From Actinoplanes lutulentus (GTDB taxonomy: Bacteria > Actinomycetota > Actinomycetes > Mycobacteriales > Micromonosporaceae): DNA of 64,000 nt. The notes below the pieces were generated by a model. That model was not told the DNA's origin, did no database searches, and saw only the letters and a program-made list of their open reading frames with translations. The translations under genes and the position numbers were made by a program. The DNA is taken from positions 620,001 through 684,000 of the forward strand of contig NZ_QLMJ01000003.1 in NCBI RefSeq assembly GCF_003259845.1. Reading direction: 5' to 3'. Shown one piece after another: positions 1-9,471 of this stretch (position 1 is its first letter; each line of letters opens with the position of its first letter).

Positions 1-58
1 GTCATCACACGCCAAGATATGGGATCTGACGACGGTTGACACCGCCCTGCCGAGCACA

Positions 59-1180
59 ATGGGCCGGGTGCGAGATGTGGTGACCGGTGCGCGCCGGATC
101 GTGGTGAAGGTGGGTTCGTCCTCCCTGACCACCGCGGCGGGCGGTATCGACGAGCAGCGGATCGACGCCCTCGTCGACACCCTCGGCGGTTTGGCGACGT
201 CCGGCCGCGAGGTGGTTCTGGTGTCCAGCGGCGCGATCGCCGCCGGCCTGTCCCCGCTGAACCTGCCACGGCGACCGCGTGACCTCGCCACCCAGCAGGC
301 CGCTGCCTCGGTGGGCCAGGGCCTGCTGATCGGGCGGTACACGACGGGTTTCGCCCGGCACGGGATCACCGTCGGGCAGGTGCTGCTCACCGTCGACGAC
401 GTGACCCGGCGGGCGCATTATCGGAACGCGTACCGGACGCTGCGGAAACTGCTCGACCTCGGCGCGCTGCCGATCGTCAACGAGAACGACACGGTCGCGA
501 CCGAGGAGATCCGGTTCGGCGACAACGACCGGCTGGCCGCGCTGGTGGCCGCCCTCGCCGACGCCGACCTGCTGGTGCTGCTCTCCGATGTGGACGCGCT
601 GTACACCGGCAACCCGTCGGATCCGTCGTCGCGGCGGATCGGTTTCGTCGGCGACGAGTCGGATTTGTCGGGCATCAACATCGCGACGCCGGGCCGGTCC
701 GGTGTCGGTACCGGCGGCATGGTCACCAAGGTCGAGGCGGCCCGGATCGCCACCGGGTTCGGCATCCCGGTGGTGCTGACCGCCGCGCCGCTGGCCGCGC
801 GGGCGCTGGCCGGCGAGGACGTCGGCACGCTGTTCCAGGCGGCGTCGTCGCGACCGGCCGCCCGGCTGTTCTGGCTGGCACACGCCACCTCGCCGCGTGG
901 TCGCCTGCACCTGGACGCCGGTGCCGTGGCCGCGGTGGTGGCCCGGCGCAAATCACTGCTGCCGGCCGGGATCACCGCGGTGGACGGCTCGTTCGCCGCC
1001 GGCGATCCGGTCGACCTGGTCGACGCCGGCTCCGGCACACCTGTCGCCCGCGGTCTGGTCAACTATGACGCGGTGGAGCTGCCCGCCCTGCTCGGACGCT
1101 CCACTCCGGAGTTGGCTGCGGCGCTCGGCCCGGGTTATGAACGAGAGGTCGTGCACCGGGACGATCTGGTGCTTCTTTAG
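59..1180 (+). CDS. proB: glutamate 5-kinase
   Basis: Phosphorylates L-glutamate to gamma-glutamyl phosphate, the first and normally proline-inhibited step of proline synthesis in the cytoplasm. The 373-residue length fits the long form: an amino-acid-kinase domain (about residues 10-260) plus a C-terminal PUA domain (about 280-362). Visible motifs are KVGSSSL (residues 17-23), the NENDTV substrate/feedback segment (about 141-146) and GTGGMVTK (about 220). The ATG has no strong Shine-Dalgarno (SD). proA follows 81 bp downstream on the same strand, so the two probably form one transcript. The last codons are repeated twice more immediately downstream, stop included. Confidence 0.96.
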   Translation: MGRVRDVVTGARRIVVKVGSSSLTTAAGGIDEQRIDALVDTLGGLATSGREVVLVSSGAIAAGLSPLNLPRRPRDLATQQAAASVGQGLLIGRYTTGFARHGITVGQVLLTVDDVTRRAHYRNAYRTLRKLLDLGALPIVNENDTVATEEIRFGDNDRLAALVAALADADLLVLLSDVDALYTGNPSDPSSRRIGFVGDESDLSGINIATPGRSGVGTGGMVTKVEAARIATGFGIPVVLTAAPLAARALAGEDVGTLFQAASSRPAARLFWLAHATSPRGRLHLDAGAVAAVVARRKSLLPAGITAVDGSFAAGDPVDLVDAGSGTPVARGLVNYDAVELPALLGRSTPELAAALGPGYEREVVHRDDLVLL

Positions 1181-1221
1181 GACGATTTGGTTCTGCTTAG
1201 GGCGATTTGGTGCTGCTTTAG
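1160..1221 (+). repeat. three tandem copies of the proB 3' end with stop codon
   Basis: Three diverged units lie head to tail: 1160-1180 (the true proB end, gacgatctggtgcttcttta plus g), 1181-1200 (gacgatttggttctgcttag) and 1201-1221. Each ends in TAG. The 20/21-nt spacing is not a multiple of three, so the copies are not in-frame backup stops. This is read directly from the sequence; cause and function are unknown. Confidence 0.85.
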
Positions 1222-1261
1222 TGCGTACCCAAGCAGGTTTTTGATCTTAGAAAGGTTTGCC

Positions 1262-2503
1262 ATGAGCGTGCTGGAGCAGGCTGCCGCGGCCCGGATCGCG
1301 GCCATCGACCTCGCGGGCGCGACCCGCGCTGAGAAGGACAAGGCGCTGCTGCTGATGGCGGACCGCCTGGTCGAGCGGTCGGACGACATCGTCGCGGCAA
1401 ACGCGGTGGACATCGCCAACGGCCGGGAGAACGGCATCGGCGAAGCGATGATCGACCGGCTCACGCTGACCACCGAGCGGGTCGCCGCGATGGCCGACGG
1501 GCTGCGCCAGCTCGCCGCGCTGCCCGACCCGATCGGCGACGTGGTACGCGGCTCGACCTTGGCGAACGGCCTGGAGCTCCGGCAGGTCCGGGTGCCGTTC
1601 GGCGTGGTCGGCATGATCTACGAGGGCCGGCCGAACGTGACCGCCGACGCCGCCGGGATCTGCCTCAAGTCCGGCAACGCGGCGCTGCTGCGCGGGTCCG
1701 GCTCGGCCTTCTCGTCGAACGCGGCGATCGTCTCGGTGCTGCGCAAAGCGGTCACCGACGCCGGGCTTCCGGCCGACACGATCCAGCTGCTCGACGCCAC
1801 CACCCGCGACTCGGTGAAGGAGCTGATGCGGGCCCGCGGCCTGGTCGACGTGCTGATCCCGCGCGGTGGCGCCTCGCTGATCAAGACGGTGGTCGAGCAG
1901 TCGACGGTTCCGGTGATCGAGACGGGCGTCGGCAACTGTCACGTCTATGTGGACTCCGCCGCCGACCTGGAGAAAGCCCTCGCCGTCACGGTGAACTCGA
2001 AGACCCAGCGCCTCTCCACCTGCAACACCGCGGAGTCGCTGCTGGTGCACACCGAGATCGCCGAGCGGTTCCTGCCGCTGGTGCTGGAGGAGTTCGCGAG
2101 CCACGGCGTGACCGTGCACGGTGACGCGCGGGTCGCCGGTTACAGCGACGACGTGGTCGCCGCGACCGAGGATGACTGGGGCACCGAATACCTGGCCGCC
2201 GACATCTCGGTGGCCGTCGTCGACTCACTGGACGACGCGCTCGACCACATCCGCCGGTACGGCACCGGGCACACCGAAGCCATCGTGAGCGAGTCGGTCA
2301 CCGCGACGCGGCGCTTCGTGGCAGGCGTCGACGCGGCGGCTGTGATGGTTAATGCGTCGACTCGGTTTACTGACGGCGGCGAGTTCGGGTTCGGCGCGGA
2401 GATCGGGATCAGCACGCAGAAGCTGCATGCACGGGGTCCGATGGGGTTGCCGGAGCTGACGTCGACGAAGTACGTGGTGACCGGGAATGGTCATACGCGC
2501 TGA
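1262..2503 (+). CDS. proA: gamma-glutamyl phosphate reductase
   Basis: NADPH-dependent reduction of gamma-glutamyl phosphate to glutamate semialdehyde, the second step of proline synthesis. The 413-residue aldehyde-dehydrogenase-fold protein has the expected catalytic cysteine at about residue 254 in [13 protein letters not shown], the [16 protein letters not shown] cofactor-side signature and the C-terminal [13 protein letters not shown] stretch. The ATG at 1262 was chosen over an upstream in-frame ATG at 1187 because it has an AGAAAGG SD-like sequence and gives the family's usual N-terminus. It sits behind proB, so co-transcription is likely. nadD, often next in actinobacteria, is not here. 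Confidence 0.97.
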   Translation: MSVLEQAAAARIAAIDLAGATRAEKDKALLLMADRLVERSDDIVAANAVDIANGRENGIGEAMIDRLTLTTERVAAMADGLRQLAALPDPIGDVVRGSTLANGLELRQVRVPFGVVGMIYEGRPNVTADAAGICLKSGNAALLRGSGSAFSSNAAIVSVLRKAVTDAGLPADTIQLLDATTRDSVKELMRARGLVDVLIPRGGASLIKTVVEQSTVPVIETGVGNCHVYVDSAADLEKALAVTVNSKTQRLSTCNTAESLLVHTEIAERFLPLVLEEFASHGVTVHGDARVAGYSDDVVAATEDDWGTEYLAADISVAVVDSLDDALDHIRRYGTGHTEAIVSESVTATRRFVAGVDAAAVMVNASTRFTDGGEFGFGAEIGISTQKLHARGPMGLPELTSTKYVVTGNGHTR

Positions 2504-2579
2504 GGTTTGCGCGGTTGGGCTGGGCTTTGCGCGGTTGAGCTGAGCTTTGCGCGGCTGGGCTGAGCTGGGCTGGGCTGGG
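2501..2579 (+). repeat. 20-bp tandem repeat starting at the proA stop codon
   Basis: Exactly phased 20-bp units begin with the proA TGA: 2501-2520 (tgaggtttgcgcggttgggc), 2521-2540, 2541-2560 (tgagctttgcgcggctgggc), then a decayed fourth unit of repeated tgggc. Units differ from each other at 2-4 positions. Confidence 0.85.
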
Positions 2580-2755
2580 TTTACGCGATCCTGGCAAGCT
2601 CTGGTCGTTTGGCGTGCGCTCACCGCCCTTGCGTAGGCGTTCTGCATGCGCCGGTCGCCCCGGATGCTGGCCGCTCCAGATGCTGGCCGGCCCGGATGCT
2701 GGCCGGTCGATCGTGATGCCGCGCCAGCGAAGTCCGGCACGGTCAGCGGGAGCGG

Positions 2756-2790
2756 ACGAGGTCGCACATAGCGGTTCGGTGCGACCTCGT
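2756..2790. repeat. perfect 12-bp inverted repeat
   Basis: The arms acgaggtcgcac (2756-2767) and gtgcgacctcgt (2779-2790) are perfect complements around an 11-nt loop. There is no T-run on either side, so it is not a standard intrinsic terminator. It could be a hairpin or a binding site. Confidence 0.7.
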
Positions 2791-2988
2791 CTACGCCAGA
2801 GCGGGGGCAGGAGCTCACGGACACACTCGGTGCGGCCTGGTCATCGCCACCAGCCGCCTGAGTGTGCTCGCGACTGATTCGCACCAGAGCGCCGACCCGT
2901 GCTCGATCTTGCGGAGTTTGCCGCGAACGGGGCCGCGTAACTCGACAAGATCGGCAGCCGGGCGACGGGCCAACCGGGAGACCAGCGA

Positions 2989-3034
2989 ATCTTGAGCGAT
3001 TGTTGACCGCCCCGTGTAGAACATCGCTCAAGAT
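2989..3034. repeat. perfect 12-bp inverted repeat, GATCTTG type
   Basis: The arms atcttgagcgat (2989-3000) and atcgctcaagat (3023-3034) are perfect complements around a 22-nt loop. The arm core resembles the cgatcttggc inverted repeat at 45812-45860, so both may belong to one dispersed intergenic family. Confidence 0.7.
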
Positions 3035-3508
3035 CGCGGGACCGGCGCGGGAGCTGGCGCTGGCGCGGGAGCTGGCGCTGGCGCTGGCGAGCGACTTCGC
3101 CGCTGTGGTGGCGGGTGCGGCCGGATGTCTGGCCGGTGCCACTCGCTCCACCGAACCGTCACGGAAGGTGAGCACTAAGCAGGCGTCGCCGGCCAAATCT
3201 TGGTAACCCACGGGTGCTCTAACCCCCACGGATTACCGCAAAGCCCAAACCCCTCACCCCTGCGGTGGCAGCGCGTCACCAGCAAACTCGCGGATCGCCC
3301 AAAATCGACACGCCACGGGTGGCCTTCCCGGAAACTCGTGCGTTTGCGGTCGATCGGACGGCCAAACGGCACAAGATCTGAACGACGCCTCGCCACGAGA
3401 GCCGCTCCAACCCGCCACCGGCCACCGGCCACCGGCCACGGAACGGCGGAACCGCGGAACGGCGAAACACGAGCGGACGCGGTTTGAACCACGATCCCGC
3501 GGTGAGGA

Positions 3509-4312
3509 TCAGCGGCAGGCTCGCAGCGCCGTCAGGGTGATGTTGACGTCGAAGAGCGGGCCCTCGTTGCTGTCCCAGCCACCGTCGATCCGCTGCGTCT
3601 CGGCGAGACGTTTCCGGGCGCTCTGCAGCAGCCAGTCGTCACCCAGGTTGACCCGGCGCAGCGCGGCCGCCATCGCCGCCACGTCGGCCGAAGCCATGTT
3701 CGGAAGGCGGTCGCCGAGGACCTGCTGGACCCTCGCCGACTCGTAGAAGAACTGGCGCTGGTGCAGCAGCCCGGCGGCGTGCCAGCCGACCGCGAGGAAA
3801 GACGGCCAGGTCCCGTCCGGGTTCAGCTGGGAGACCACGAAGGCGGCGGCACGGCCGATGGCCTCACCGAACGGCGAGCGGGTCTGATACGGGTCGGCCT
3901 CCACCGCGGCGGCGGTCAGCCAGAACCCGGCCACCGAGGTCAGGTACAGGGTTGCTTCCGGGTCGCCGGGCATCGCCCACGGTGGGGCCTCGCCGGCGAG
4001 GGACTCGTGCTCCTGCCAGGTGCCGTCGCCGCGCTGGGCGGTGGCGAGCCAGTTCAGCGCTCGCTCCACCACCGGGCCGCGCAGGCTGCCGAGGTCGTCG
4101 AGTTCGGCGAGGCGGAAGCAGGTCGCGTCGATCGATGGGACCGCGCCCTCGGCGGAGGCGGACCAGCCGCCCTCCAGCATCTGTCCGGCGGCGATGCGGT
4201 CCACAACCTCCTCCGGCGCCGGCTGACCGGTCCGGAGGTAAGACAAACGTGCTCGCTCGACCGGGTCACCGTGGGCGACCACGTACCCGATGGCGGCGTC
4301 TATATCGACCAC
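3509..4312 (-). CDS. prenyltransferase/squalene-cyclase-like repeat protein
   Basis: A 267-residue all-alpha protein with repeated QW-like motifs (LEGGWSAS, RGDGTW, NPDGTWPS, IDGGWDSNEG), the hallmark of the alpha/alpha-toroid fold of terpene cyclases and protein prenyltransferases. It is less than half the length of a real squalene-hopene cyclase and has no DXDD acid motif, so catalysis is not supported. No signal peptide or membrane segment is seen. It lies downstream of moeZ on the same strand but beyond a strong hairpin at 4397-4432, so it may have its own promoter. Function is unknown. Confidence 0.85.
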   Translation of the reverse strand: MVDIDAAIGYVVAHGDPVERARLSYLRTGQPAPEEVVDRIAAGQMLEGGWSASAEGAVPSIDATCFRLAELDDLGSLRGPVVERALNWLATAQRGDGTWQEHESLAGEAPPWAMPGDPEATLYLTSVAGFWLTAAAVEADPYQTRSPFGEAIGRAAAFVVSQLNPDGTWPSFLAVGWHAAGLLHQRQFFYESARVQQVLGDRLPNMASADVAAMAAALRRVNLGDDWLLQSARKRLAETQRIDGGWDSNEGPLFDVNITLTALRACR

Positions 4313-4396
4313 TGTGGTGACGCTACAGTCCGCGCCTGTGATTCGCTGTGCCGATTCGACATCTGTGACGTTCGTCCGTTTCGGTCACTTGTTCAT

Positions 4397-4432
4397 CACT
4401 CTGAGGAGCTGCAAAAGCAACCCCTCAGAGTG
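4397..4432 (-). terminator. hairpin between moeZ and the next gene
   Basis: Perfect 10-bp arms cactctgagg (4397-4406) and cctcagagtg (4423-4432) bracket a short inner gct/agc pairing. It lies 46 bp after the moeZ stop on its strand and lacks a long U tract, so it is read as a GC-type terminator. Confidence 0.6.
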
Positions 4433-4477
4433 ACAACTGAGCTAACCCGCGGCGGAAAACCGAGGCCAAATCGCGTT

Positions 4478-5659
4478 TCAGTACGAGGGCAACGAAGGGT
4501 CAACTGTGCTGACCCAGGAGACGATGCCGCCCTGGACGTGCACCGCGTCCTTGAACCCGGCCGCCTTCAGCGCGGCGAGCGCCTCGGCCGAGCGGACACC
4601 GGACTTGCAGTGCAGCACGATCTGCCGGTCCTGCGGGAACTGCGAGAGCGCCGCGCCGGAGAGGATGTCGCCCTTGGGGATCAGGACAGCGCCCGGGATC
4701 CGGTTGATCTCCCACTCGGCGGGCTCACGGACGTCGACCAGGAACACGTCCTTGCCGGTGTCCTGCCAGTCCTTCAGTTCGCGAGCCGTGATGGTCGCGT
4801 TGAAGGTGGCTTCCTGCGCCTCGACCGAGACCGCGCCGCAGAAGTCCTCGTAGTCCTCCATCAGGTCGGTCAGCGTCGGGTTGTCCCCGCAGAGCACGCA
4901 GTCCGGGTCCTTGCGGACCTTGATCTTGCGGTACTCCATCTCCAGGGCGTCGTAGACCATCAGGCGACCGACCAGCGGCTCACCGATGCCGGTGATCAGC
5001 TTGATCGCCTCGTTGACCTGGATCGAGCCGATCGACGCGCAGAGCACGCCGAGGACGCCGCCCTCGGCGCAGCTCGGAACCATGCCGGGCGGCGGGGGCT
5101 CCGGGTAGAGGCAGCGGTAGCAGGGACCGTGCTCCTCCCAGAAGACCGAGGCCTGGCCGTCGAAGCGGTAGATGGAACCCCAGACGTACGGCTTGCCGAG
5201 CAGCACCGCAGCGTCGTTGACCATGTAGCGGGTCGCGAAGTTGTCGGTGCCGTCGACGATCAGGTCGTACTGGCTGAAGATCTCTTTGACGTTGTCACGG
5301 TCCAGCGCGGTGTTGTGAATGACCACGTTCACCAGCGGGTTGACCTCGGCGATGCTGCGTGCCGCGGACTCCGCCTTGGGCGTACCGATGTCGGAGACGC
5401 CGTGAATGATCTGGCGCTGGAGGTTGGACTCGTCGACCGTGTCGAAGTCGATGATGCCGAGTGTGCCCACGCCGGCAGCGGCGAGGTACAGCAACGTCGG
5501 CGAGCCGAGGCCGCCCGCGCCGACCGCGAGCACCTTCGCGTTCTTCAGCCGCTTCTGACCGTCCATCCCGACGTCGGGGATGATCAGGTGTCGCGAATAG
5601 CGGCGGATCTCGTCGATGCTCAGCTCAGCGGCCGGCTCGACGAGCGGGGGCAGAGCCAC
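4478..5659 (-). CDS. moeZ: MoeZ: adenylyltransferase/sulfurtransferase
   Basis: Activates ubiquitin-like sulfur carriers (MoaD/ThiS/CysO type) by adenylation and transfers sulfur to their C-terminal glycine, serving molybdopterin and thioamide/cysteine routes. The 393-residue protein has a ThiF/E1-like domain with GAGGLGS at about residues 47-53, two CxxC zinc pairs (CYRC and CVLC), and a C-terminal rhodanese domain with active-site loop CKSGVR (Cys about 351). I start at GTG 5659, giving the family N-terminus VALPPLVEP with GGGGAG upstream; an upstream in-frame ATG at 5740 adds a non-conserved tail. It shares its strand with the DUF3152 genes. Confidence 0.95.
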   Translation of the reverse strand: MALPPLVEPAAELSIDEIRRYSRHLIIPDVGMDGQKRLKNAKVLAVGAGGLGSPTLLYLAAAGVGTLGIIDFDTVDESNLQRQIIHGVSDIGTPKAESAARSIAEVNPLVNVVIHNTALDRDNVKEIFSQYDLIVDGTDNFATRYMVNDAAVLLGKPYVWGSIYRFDGQASVFWEEHGPCYRCLYPEPPPPGMVPSCAEGGVLGVLCASIGSIQVNEAIKLITGIGEPLVGRLMVYDALEMEYRKIKVRKDPDCVLCGDNPTLTDLMEDYEDFCGAVSVEAQEATFNATITARELKDWQDTGKDVFLVDVREPAEWEINRIPGAVLIPKGDILSGAALSQFPQDRQIVLHCKSGVRSAEALAALKAAGFKDAVHVQGGIVSWVSTVDPSLPSY

Positions 5660-5768
5660 AGTCACTCCCCGGGGTTCGGTGGTAAGGATCGCCGCCCATT
5701 GTCGCTCGTTCGGCGCGGATATGCCCATGACGTCGGACACCGGCCCGACATGCGGGATCTGGGAATAT

Positions 5769-8516
5769 TCAGACGGTCGGCTCGCCCGCGTACCGCTTGC
5801 CGCTCAGATAGGGCCAGGCGTTGCGGGTACAGCCCTTCAGACCGTACGTCTGCTGCATCATCACCGGAGCCTTCTCGCCGTCACCCGGGCACGCCTCGTG
5901 GCCGCGTCCCAGCTCGTGGCCGACCTCGTGGTTGATCGCGTATCGGCGGTACTCGGCGAGGTGCCCGTCGTAATCGACGACCCCGTCCACCCACCGGTCA
6001 GCGTTGATGATCACCTGGCCGGGCACCCGGCACGAGGTGAACCCCTCGGTCTGCAGACCACCGGTCGCGCACATCTTCTCCGAGGTGGCGGCCGACGCCA
6101 GGTAGATCGTGAAGTCCGCGTTGCCGGCGCTCTGCACCCGCCGCATCCGCAGCCGGCCGTCGTTGGTCCAGCTCCGGTCGTCGCCGAGCGTCTCGTCGAT
6201 CATCTCGGCGAAGGCGGCCGGCGCGGTGCCGTCCACTGTCTCCTCGACGGCCACCCGGAATCGGTGGAGTTGTCCGCCGGTGCCGAGCATCGGGCCGCGG
6301 CCTTTCGCGTATCGGAACTCCCCCGCGTCGCCGGTCGTGACGGCCTCGGCGGTTCCGGTTTGCTCTTCGGTGGCGGCGGGCGCTTTCGCGTCCGTGTCGT
6401 TCGGCACGATGCCCTGCGCGGCTGTCGCCGCTGCCGTGGGCTCCGCGGCCGTCGTGGGCTGAGCTGCCTGCTCCGCCGCCGGCTGCGCGGCCTCTGGCGC
6501 CGCTTCTTCTCGATCGCGAAGCTCATGCCCGGCGACCAAGATCCCGGCGACCACCAAGAGGTACGCGAGAAGCACCGCACGCCTCCTGCGCCGAATCGTC
6601 TGCCGGACGCGCGGGGAGGGAGCGCCGTGACGGGCGGTCTCGGAGTTCTCGTAGGCGTCGTCGGTGCCATCGCTGCTGCCGGTGCCGTCGGTGTCGTCCT
6701 GGGAGAGGACACCGGGGAGGAAACCGCGGTCGTGGCCGTGGTCGGCCGGAAGCCCGTTGAGACGCTGGCCGAGAGCGGACATCTGGTGCTCGGTGGCCGG
6801 GTAGATCCGTTCGGCGGTCGTCTCCTCGGGCGCGTCCGGGTAGGCGACAGTGCCGTGCGGCTCGGCGGCGCTCAAGGGCTCGTGGGTCTCGGCCGGAGCA
6901 CCCCAAGCATCGTCGGGTGTGGTTCCCCAGGCGTCTTCGCGAAGGTTCTCGGCGTTGTCGAAATCGGTCAGACCGGCTTCGCGGATTTCAGCCGGCTGGG
7001 CTTCGCCTGTCTCGGGCCGGTCGGCTGTGTCGAATTCGGGCTCGGTGGCCGCGTCGTATCGGGGCAGGGCGGCTTTGTCGCTCTGCGGCAGGGCAGCGGG
7101 TGGCCAGAGGTTGTCAGGCACGTCGACCGGAAGCCGGAGGCTCGGCGGAAGGCCCACCGGCGGACGGTTGCCGGTCTGGTCGTAGTGGTCGTCGAAGTCC
7201 TGCGGCCACTGCGGCTCGAAGTGCTGTTGCTGGTCCGTCGCGTCCGCGCCCGTCCAGCTGATGGCGGGCAGGGCCACCTGGCCGGCTGTCCAGGCGGTAC
7301 CGGGGTGGGCTGGGTGCCCTTGCTGGGCCTTCAGCTGCTGGGCCTGCTTGTAGTTGGCCTGACGTCGCGCGGCAGGAGTCTCGCCGGGCGTCCTCCGCCC
7401 AGGCGTGCTCTCCGCAGGCACTGTTTCGGCGGGGCGTGAGGCGGCCAACCGTTCGGCGGCCAGCTCGACGATCCCCCGGGTCAGCTCGGTACGCTCCGGC
7501 ACCGGCGCGGCGGCCTCGGCTGGCTTCGCAGCGGCGGCCGAGCCACGGGGACGCCGGGTTTTGCTTGCTTTGGCTGCGGGATCCGTCCTGGCGGCGAGTG
7601 CGGCCTCGACGGACTGGACTCGTGCCGGTGTGGCGCGGTTGTCCGGGACAGCTTTCGCCGGTCCGGCACCTCGTGCGGCCAGGGCGGCCCTGGTGACAGC
7701 ATCGCGCGTCGTCTTGGCGTCGGTCTGCTGGGACTTGGCGGCCGGTGCCCGGCGAACCGTCTTCGCAGGTGGGGGCGTCGCCTCCGGTTGCGAGGCGGCT
7801 GACGTGCTCTTACGCGCGGTACGGCTCGTGGCCTTGCCGGCCGGCTCGTCGTCCGCCGGCCGCGCCGAGGTCGACTTCACGGCAGGCGACTTCACCGCAG
7901 GCGGCTTCACAGCAGACGGCTTGACCGCGGAAGACTTCGCCGCAGGCGGCTTGACCGCGGGTGACTTCGCCGTGGGTGGCTTGACCGCGCGTGCCGGCTT
8001 TGCCGGGATCGAGTCGGCCGGGATCGAGTCGGCCCGCGGCGGCTTGGGCGGGGTGACCTTGACCGGGGTCGACTTGACCGCCGGCGGCTTTGCCGGGGCC
8101 GTGGTCGCTGAAGTCGACTTGACCGGCGTTGACCTGGCCGACGCCGGCTTCACCGGCACCGATGCCCGGGCGACCACCGCACGCGGCTTGGCGCCACTCG
8201 GGGCGTCGCCGTCCGGATCCGGTCCGGGCCCCGACGGCGTGTGGCTGGCCGTCTTGCGGGCGGGCTCGGCGGGCGGCGTCACCGCGGCCCGGCCGACGGT
8301 CGCCCTGGCGGCGACCGCAGTCGCCGTGGGAGCCGCGGCGGTTGCCGTGCCGCTGTGGGCCGGGGTTTCGTCCGGTTCCGGGTCGGCACGGTGTGCGCCC
8401 ACCCGCCGCACCGATGGCAGGCCGGCCATCAGCGCGGCCTCGGCCCGGGAACGCTCTACGGAACGTCCGGCGGAGGGGGCGCTGGTATCAGCAGAACCAT
8501 TTGTCGCGTTTGCCAT
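5769..8516 (-). CDS. DUF3152 protein with long Ala/Lys/Pro-rich N-terminal region
   Basis: A 915-residue protein. The first ~640 residues are low complexity, with many KPPAVKS-like and KSTPVK-like repeats, and are probably cytoplasmic and disordered. An Arg cluster and one membrane helix follow (about 645-668). The outer C-terminal DUF3152 domain (about 730-910) carries HEVGHELGRGH (His 863, 867 and 873), a metzincin-type HExxHxxGxxH zinc motif, and several Cys that could form disulfides. Peptidase activity is an inference; the family is uncharacterised to my knowledge. A second DUF3152 gene lies 64 bp upstream. No strong SD precedes the ATG. Confidence 0.85.
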   Translation of the reverse strand: MANATNGSADTSAPSAGRSVERSRAEAALMAGLPSVRRVGAHRADPEPDETPAHSGTATAAAPTATAVAARATVGRAAVTPPAEPARKTASHTPSGPGPDPDGDAPSGAKPRAVVARASVPVKPASARSTPVKSTSATTAPAKPPAVKSTPVKVTPPKPPRADSIPADSIPAKPARAVKPPTAKSPAVKPPAAKSSAVKPSAVKPPAVKSPAVKSTSARPADDEPAGKATSRTARKSTSAASQPEATPPPAKTVRRAPAAKSQQTDAKTTRDAVTRAALAARGAGPAKAVPDNRATPARVQSVEAALAARTDPAAKASKTRRPRGSAAAAKPAEAAAPVPERTELTRGIVELAAERLAASRPAETVPAESTPGRRTPGETPAARRQANYKQAQQLKAQQGHPAHPGTAWTAGQVALPAISWTGADATDQQQHFEPQWPQDFDDHYDQTGNRPPVGLPPSLRLPVDVPDNLWPPAALPQSDKAALPRYDAATEPEFDTADRPETGEAQPAEIREAGLTDFDNAENLREDAWGTTPDDAWGAPAETHEPLSAAEPHGTVAYPDAPEETTAERIYPATEHQMSALGQRLNGLPADHGHDRGFLPGVLSQDDTDGTGSSDGTDDAYENSETARHGAPSPRVRQTIRRRRRAVLLAYLLVVAGILVAGHELRDREEAAPEAAQPAAEQAAQPTTAAEPTAAATAAQGIVPNDTDAKAPAATEEQTGTAEAVTTGDAGEFRYAKGRGPMLGTGGQLHRFRVAVEETVDGTAPAAFAEMIDETLGDDRSWTNDGRLRMRRVQSAGNADFTIYLASAATSEKMCATGGLQTEGFTSCRVPGQVIINADRWVDGVVDYDGHLAEYRRYAINHEVGHELGRGHEACPGDGEKAPVMMQQTYGLKGCTRNAWPYLSGKRYAGEPTV

Positions 8517-8580
8517 AACATGCGCAAGCCTGCCACGACTTACCGCTTGTCACAGGACTTTCGCATTTCCCCAGTGAAGA

Positions 8581-9471
8581 TCAGATCGACGGACCGGCGA
8601 AGTTCCGGTTGTCGCGGCGAGGCCATGCGTACGGCACACAGCCGCGCAACGTCAGCGTCTGCTGCACCATCACCGGGGCGGGTCCGCCGGCCTTCGGGCA
8701 GCCCTGGTGACCGTGGCCGAGCTCGTGCCCGACCTCGTGGTTGATGACGTACTGGCGGTAGGTGGCGAGGTTGATCTTCGCGTCCAGGTACGGCTTGGCC
8801 GACAACCGCCAGCGGTCCAGGTTGATGATCGCTTTGCCGGTGGTGCGGCAGGACGTGTACGGCACCCCGCCGACCCGGATGTTGGTGCCGCCCTGTGCGC
8901 ACATCTGGCCCGCCGTGTCCCGGGTCGCCAGGTACACCGTGAAGTCGGCCTTGTCGGCGCCGGTGACCATCTGCAGGCGCACGTTGCCGTTGCCGATCCA
9001 GCTCCGTTTGTCGCCGAGGATCGCCTGCACCTGGGCCGCGAACACCTCGGCGTCCTCGTTGCTGCCCTTCTCCACGGCTACCCGGAAACGCCGGACCTGC
9101 CCTTTGCTACCGACGATCGGCCCGCGCTGAGACGCGTACAAAAAATGGCCTGAAGCCTTGGTGGGCACCGAGCCGGAGAGGCGCAGCAGGCCGGCCGCCG
9201 GGAAGGGGCTGGTGGGCGAAGGCGAAGCCGAGGCCGATTCGAGGATCGGAGCCGACGGCGAGGCGGCGAGCGAGGGCGCGACGGAAGCGACCGGCGGCGT
9301 GGAGACGGCGGGCGACGGTGAGGCTGCCGCTGCGGCGTTGCCGACCGGGGACGGGTCGGCGGTCATCTGGTTGCCGATCACGACGGCGATGAGCAGGACC
9401 AGCGTCGCCGCCAGGATCACCAGCCAGGACTGACGCCATCGGTCTGCGGTGGGCGGGGCTGAAGAGATCAT
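8581..9471 (-). CDS. DUF3152 protein, short paralogue
   Basis: A 296-residue membrane-anchored protein: short cytoplasmic N-terminus, one helix at about residues 14-36, a Pro/Ser/Ala linker, then DUF3152 with HEVGHELGHGH (first His about 245) and a conserved C-terminal CVPYAWP. It is clearly paralogous to the adjacent larger protein, with matching FRVAVE, SCR, INADRW/INLDRW and NHEVGHELG blocks. The start at 9471 has GGAAAG just upstream; in-frame ATGs at 9492 and 9606 would add a Cys-containing tail. The zinc motif suggests an extracytoplasmic protease-like role. Confidence 0.86.
   Translation of the reverse strand: MISSAPPTADRWRQSWLVILAATLVLLIAVVIGNQMTADPSPVGNAAAAASPSPAVSTPPVASVAPSLAASPSAPILESASASPSPTSPFPAAGLLRLSGSVPTKASGHFLYASQRGPIVGSKGQVRRFRVAVEKGSNEDAEVFAAQVQAILGDKRSWIGNGNVRLQMVTGADKADFTVYLATRDTAGQMCAQGGTNIRVGGVPYTSCRTTGKAIINLDRWRLSAKPYLDAKINLATYRQYVINHEVGHELGHGHQGCPKAGGPAPVMVQQTLTLRGCVPYAWPRRDNRNFAGPSI

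Larger units (their letters stand above)
2504..3508. other. gene-free spacer of about 1 kb, repeat-rich
   Basis: No open frame here looks like a protein; the translations are low-complexity Arg/Pro/Ala. It holds the proA-end 20-bp repeats, three atgctggcc-type short repeats (about 2660-2705), two perfect 12-bp inverted repeats (2756-2790 and 2989-3034), a gctggcg-rich run (about 3050-3092) and a ccaccgg/aacggcgg repeat (about 3412-3470). Nothing else is recognisable. Confidence 0.6.

Noticed and set aside
2862..3206. A 114-codon plus-strand frame in the post-proA spacer.
   Set aside because: It spans inverted repeats and gctggcg runs (LALARELALALA); not a credible protein.
3761..5935. A 724-codon plus-strand frame over the cyclase-like and moeZ genes.
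   Set aside because: Antisense shadow; moeZ motifs on the minus strand are decisive.
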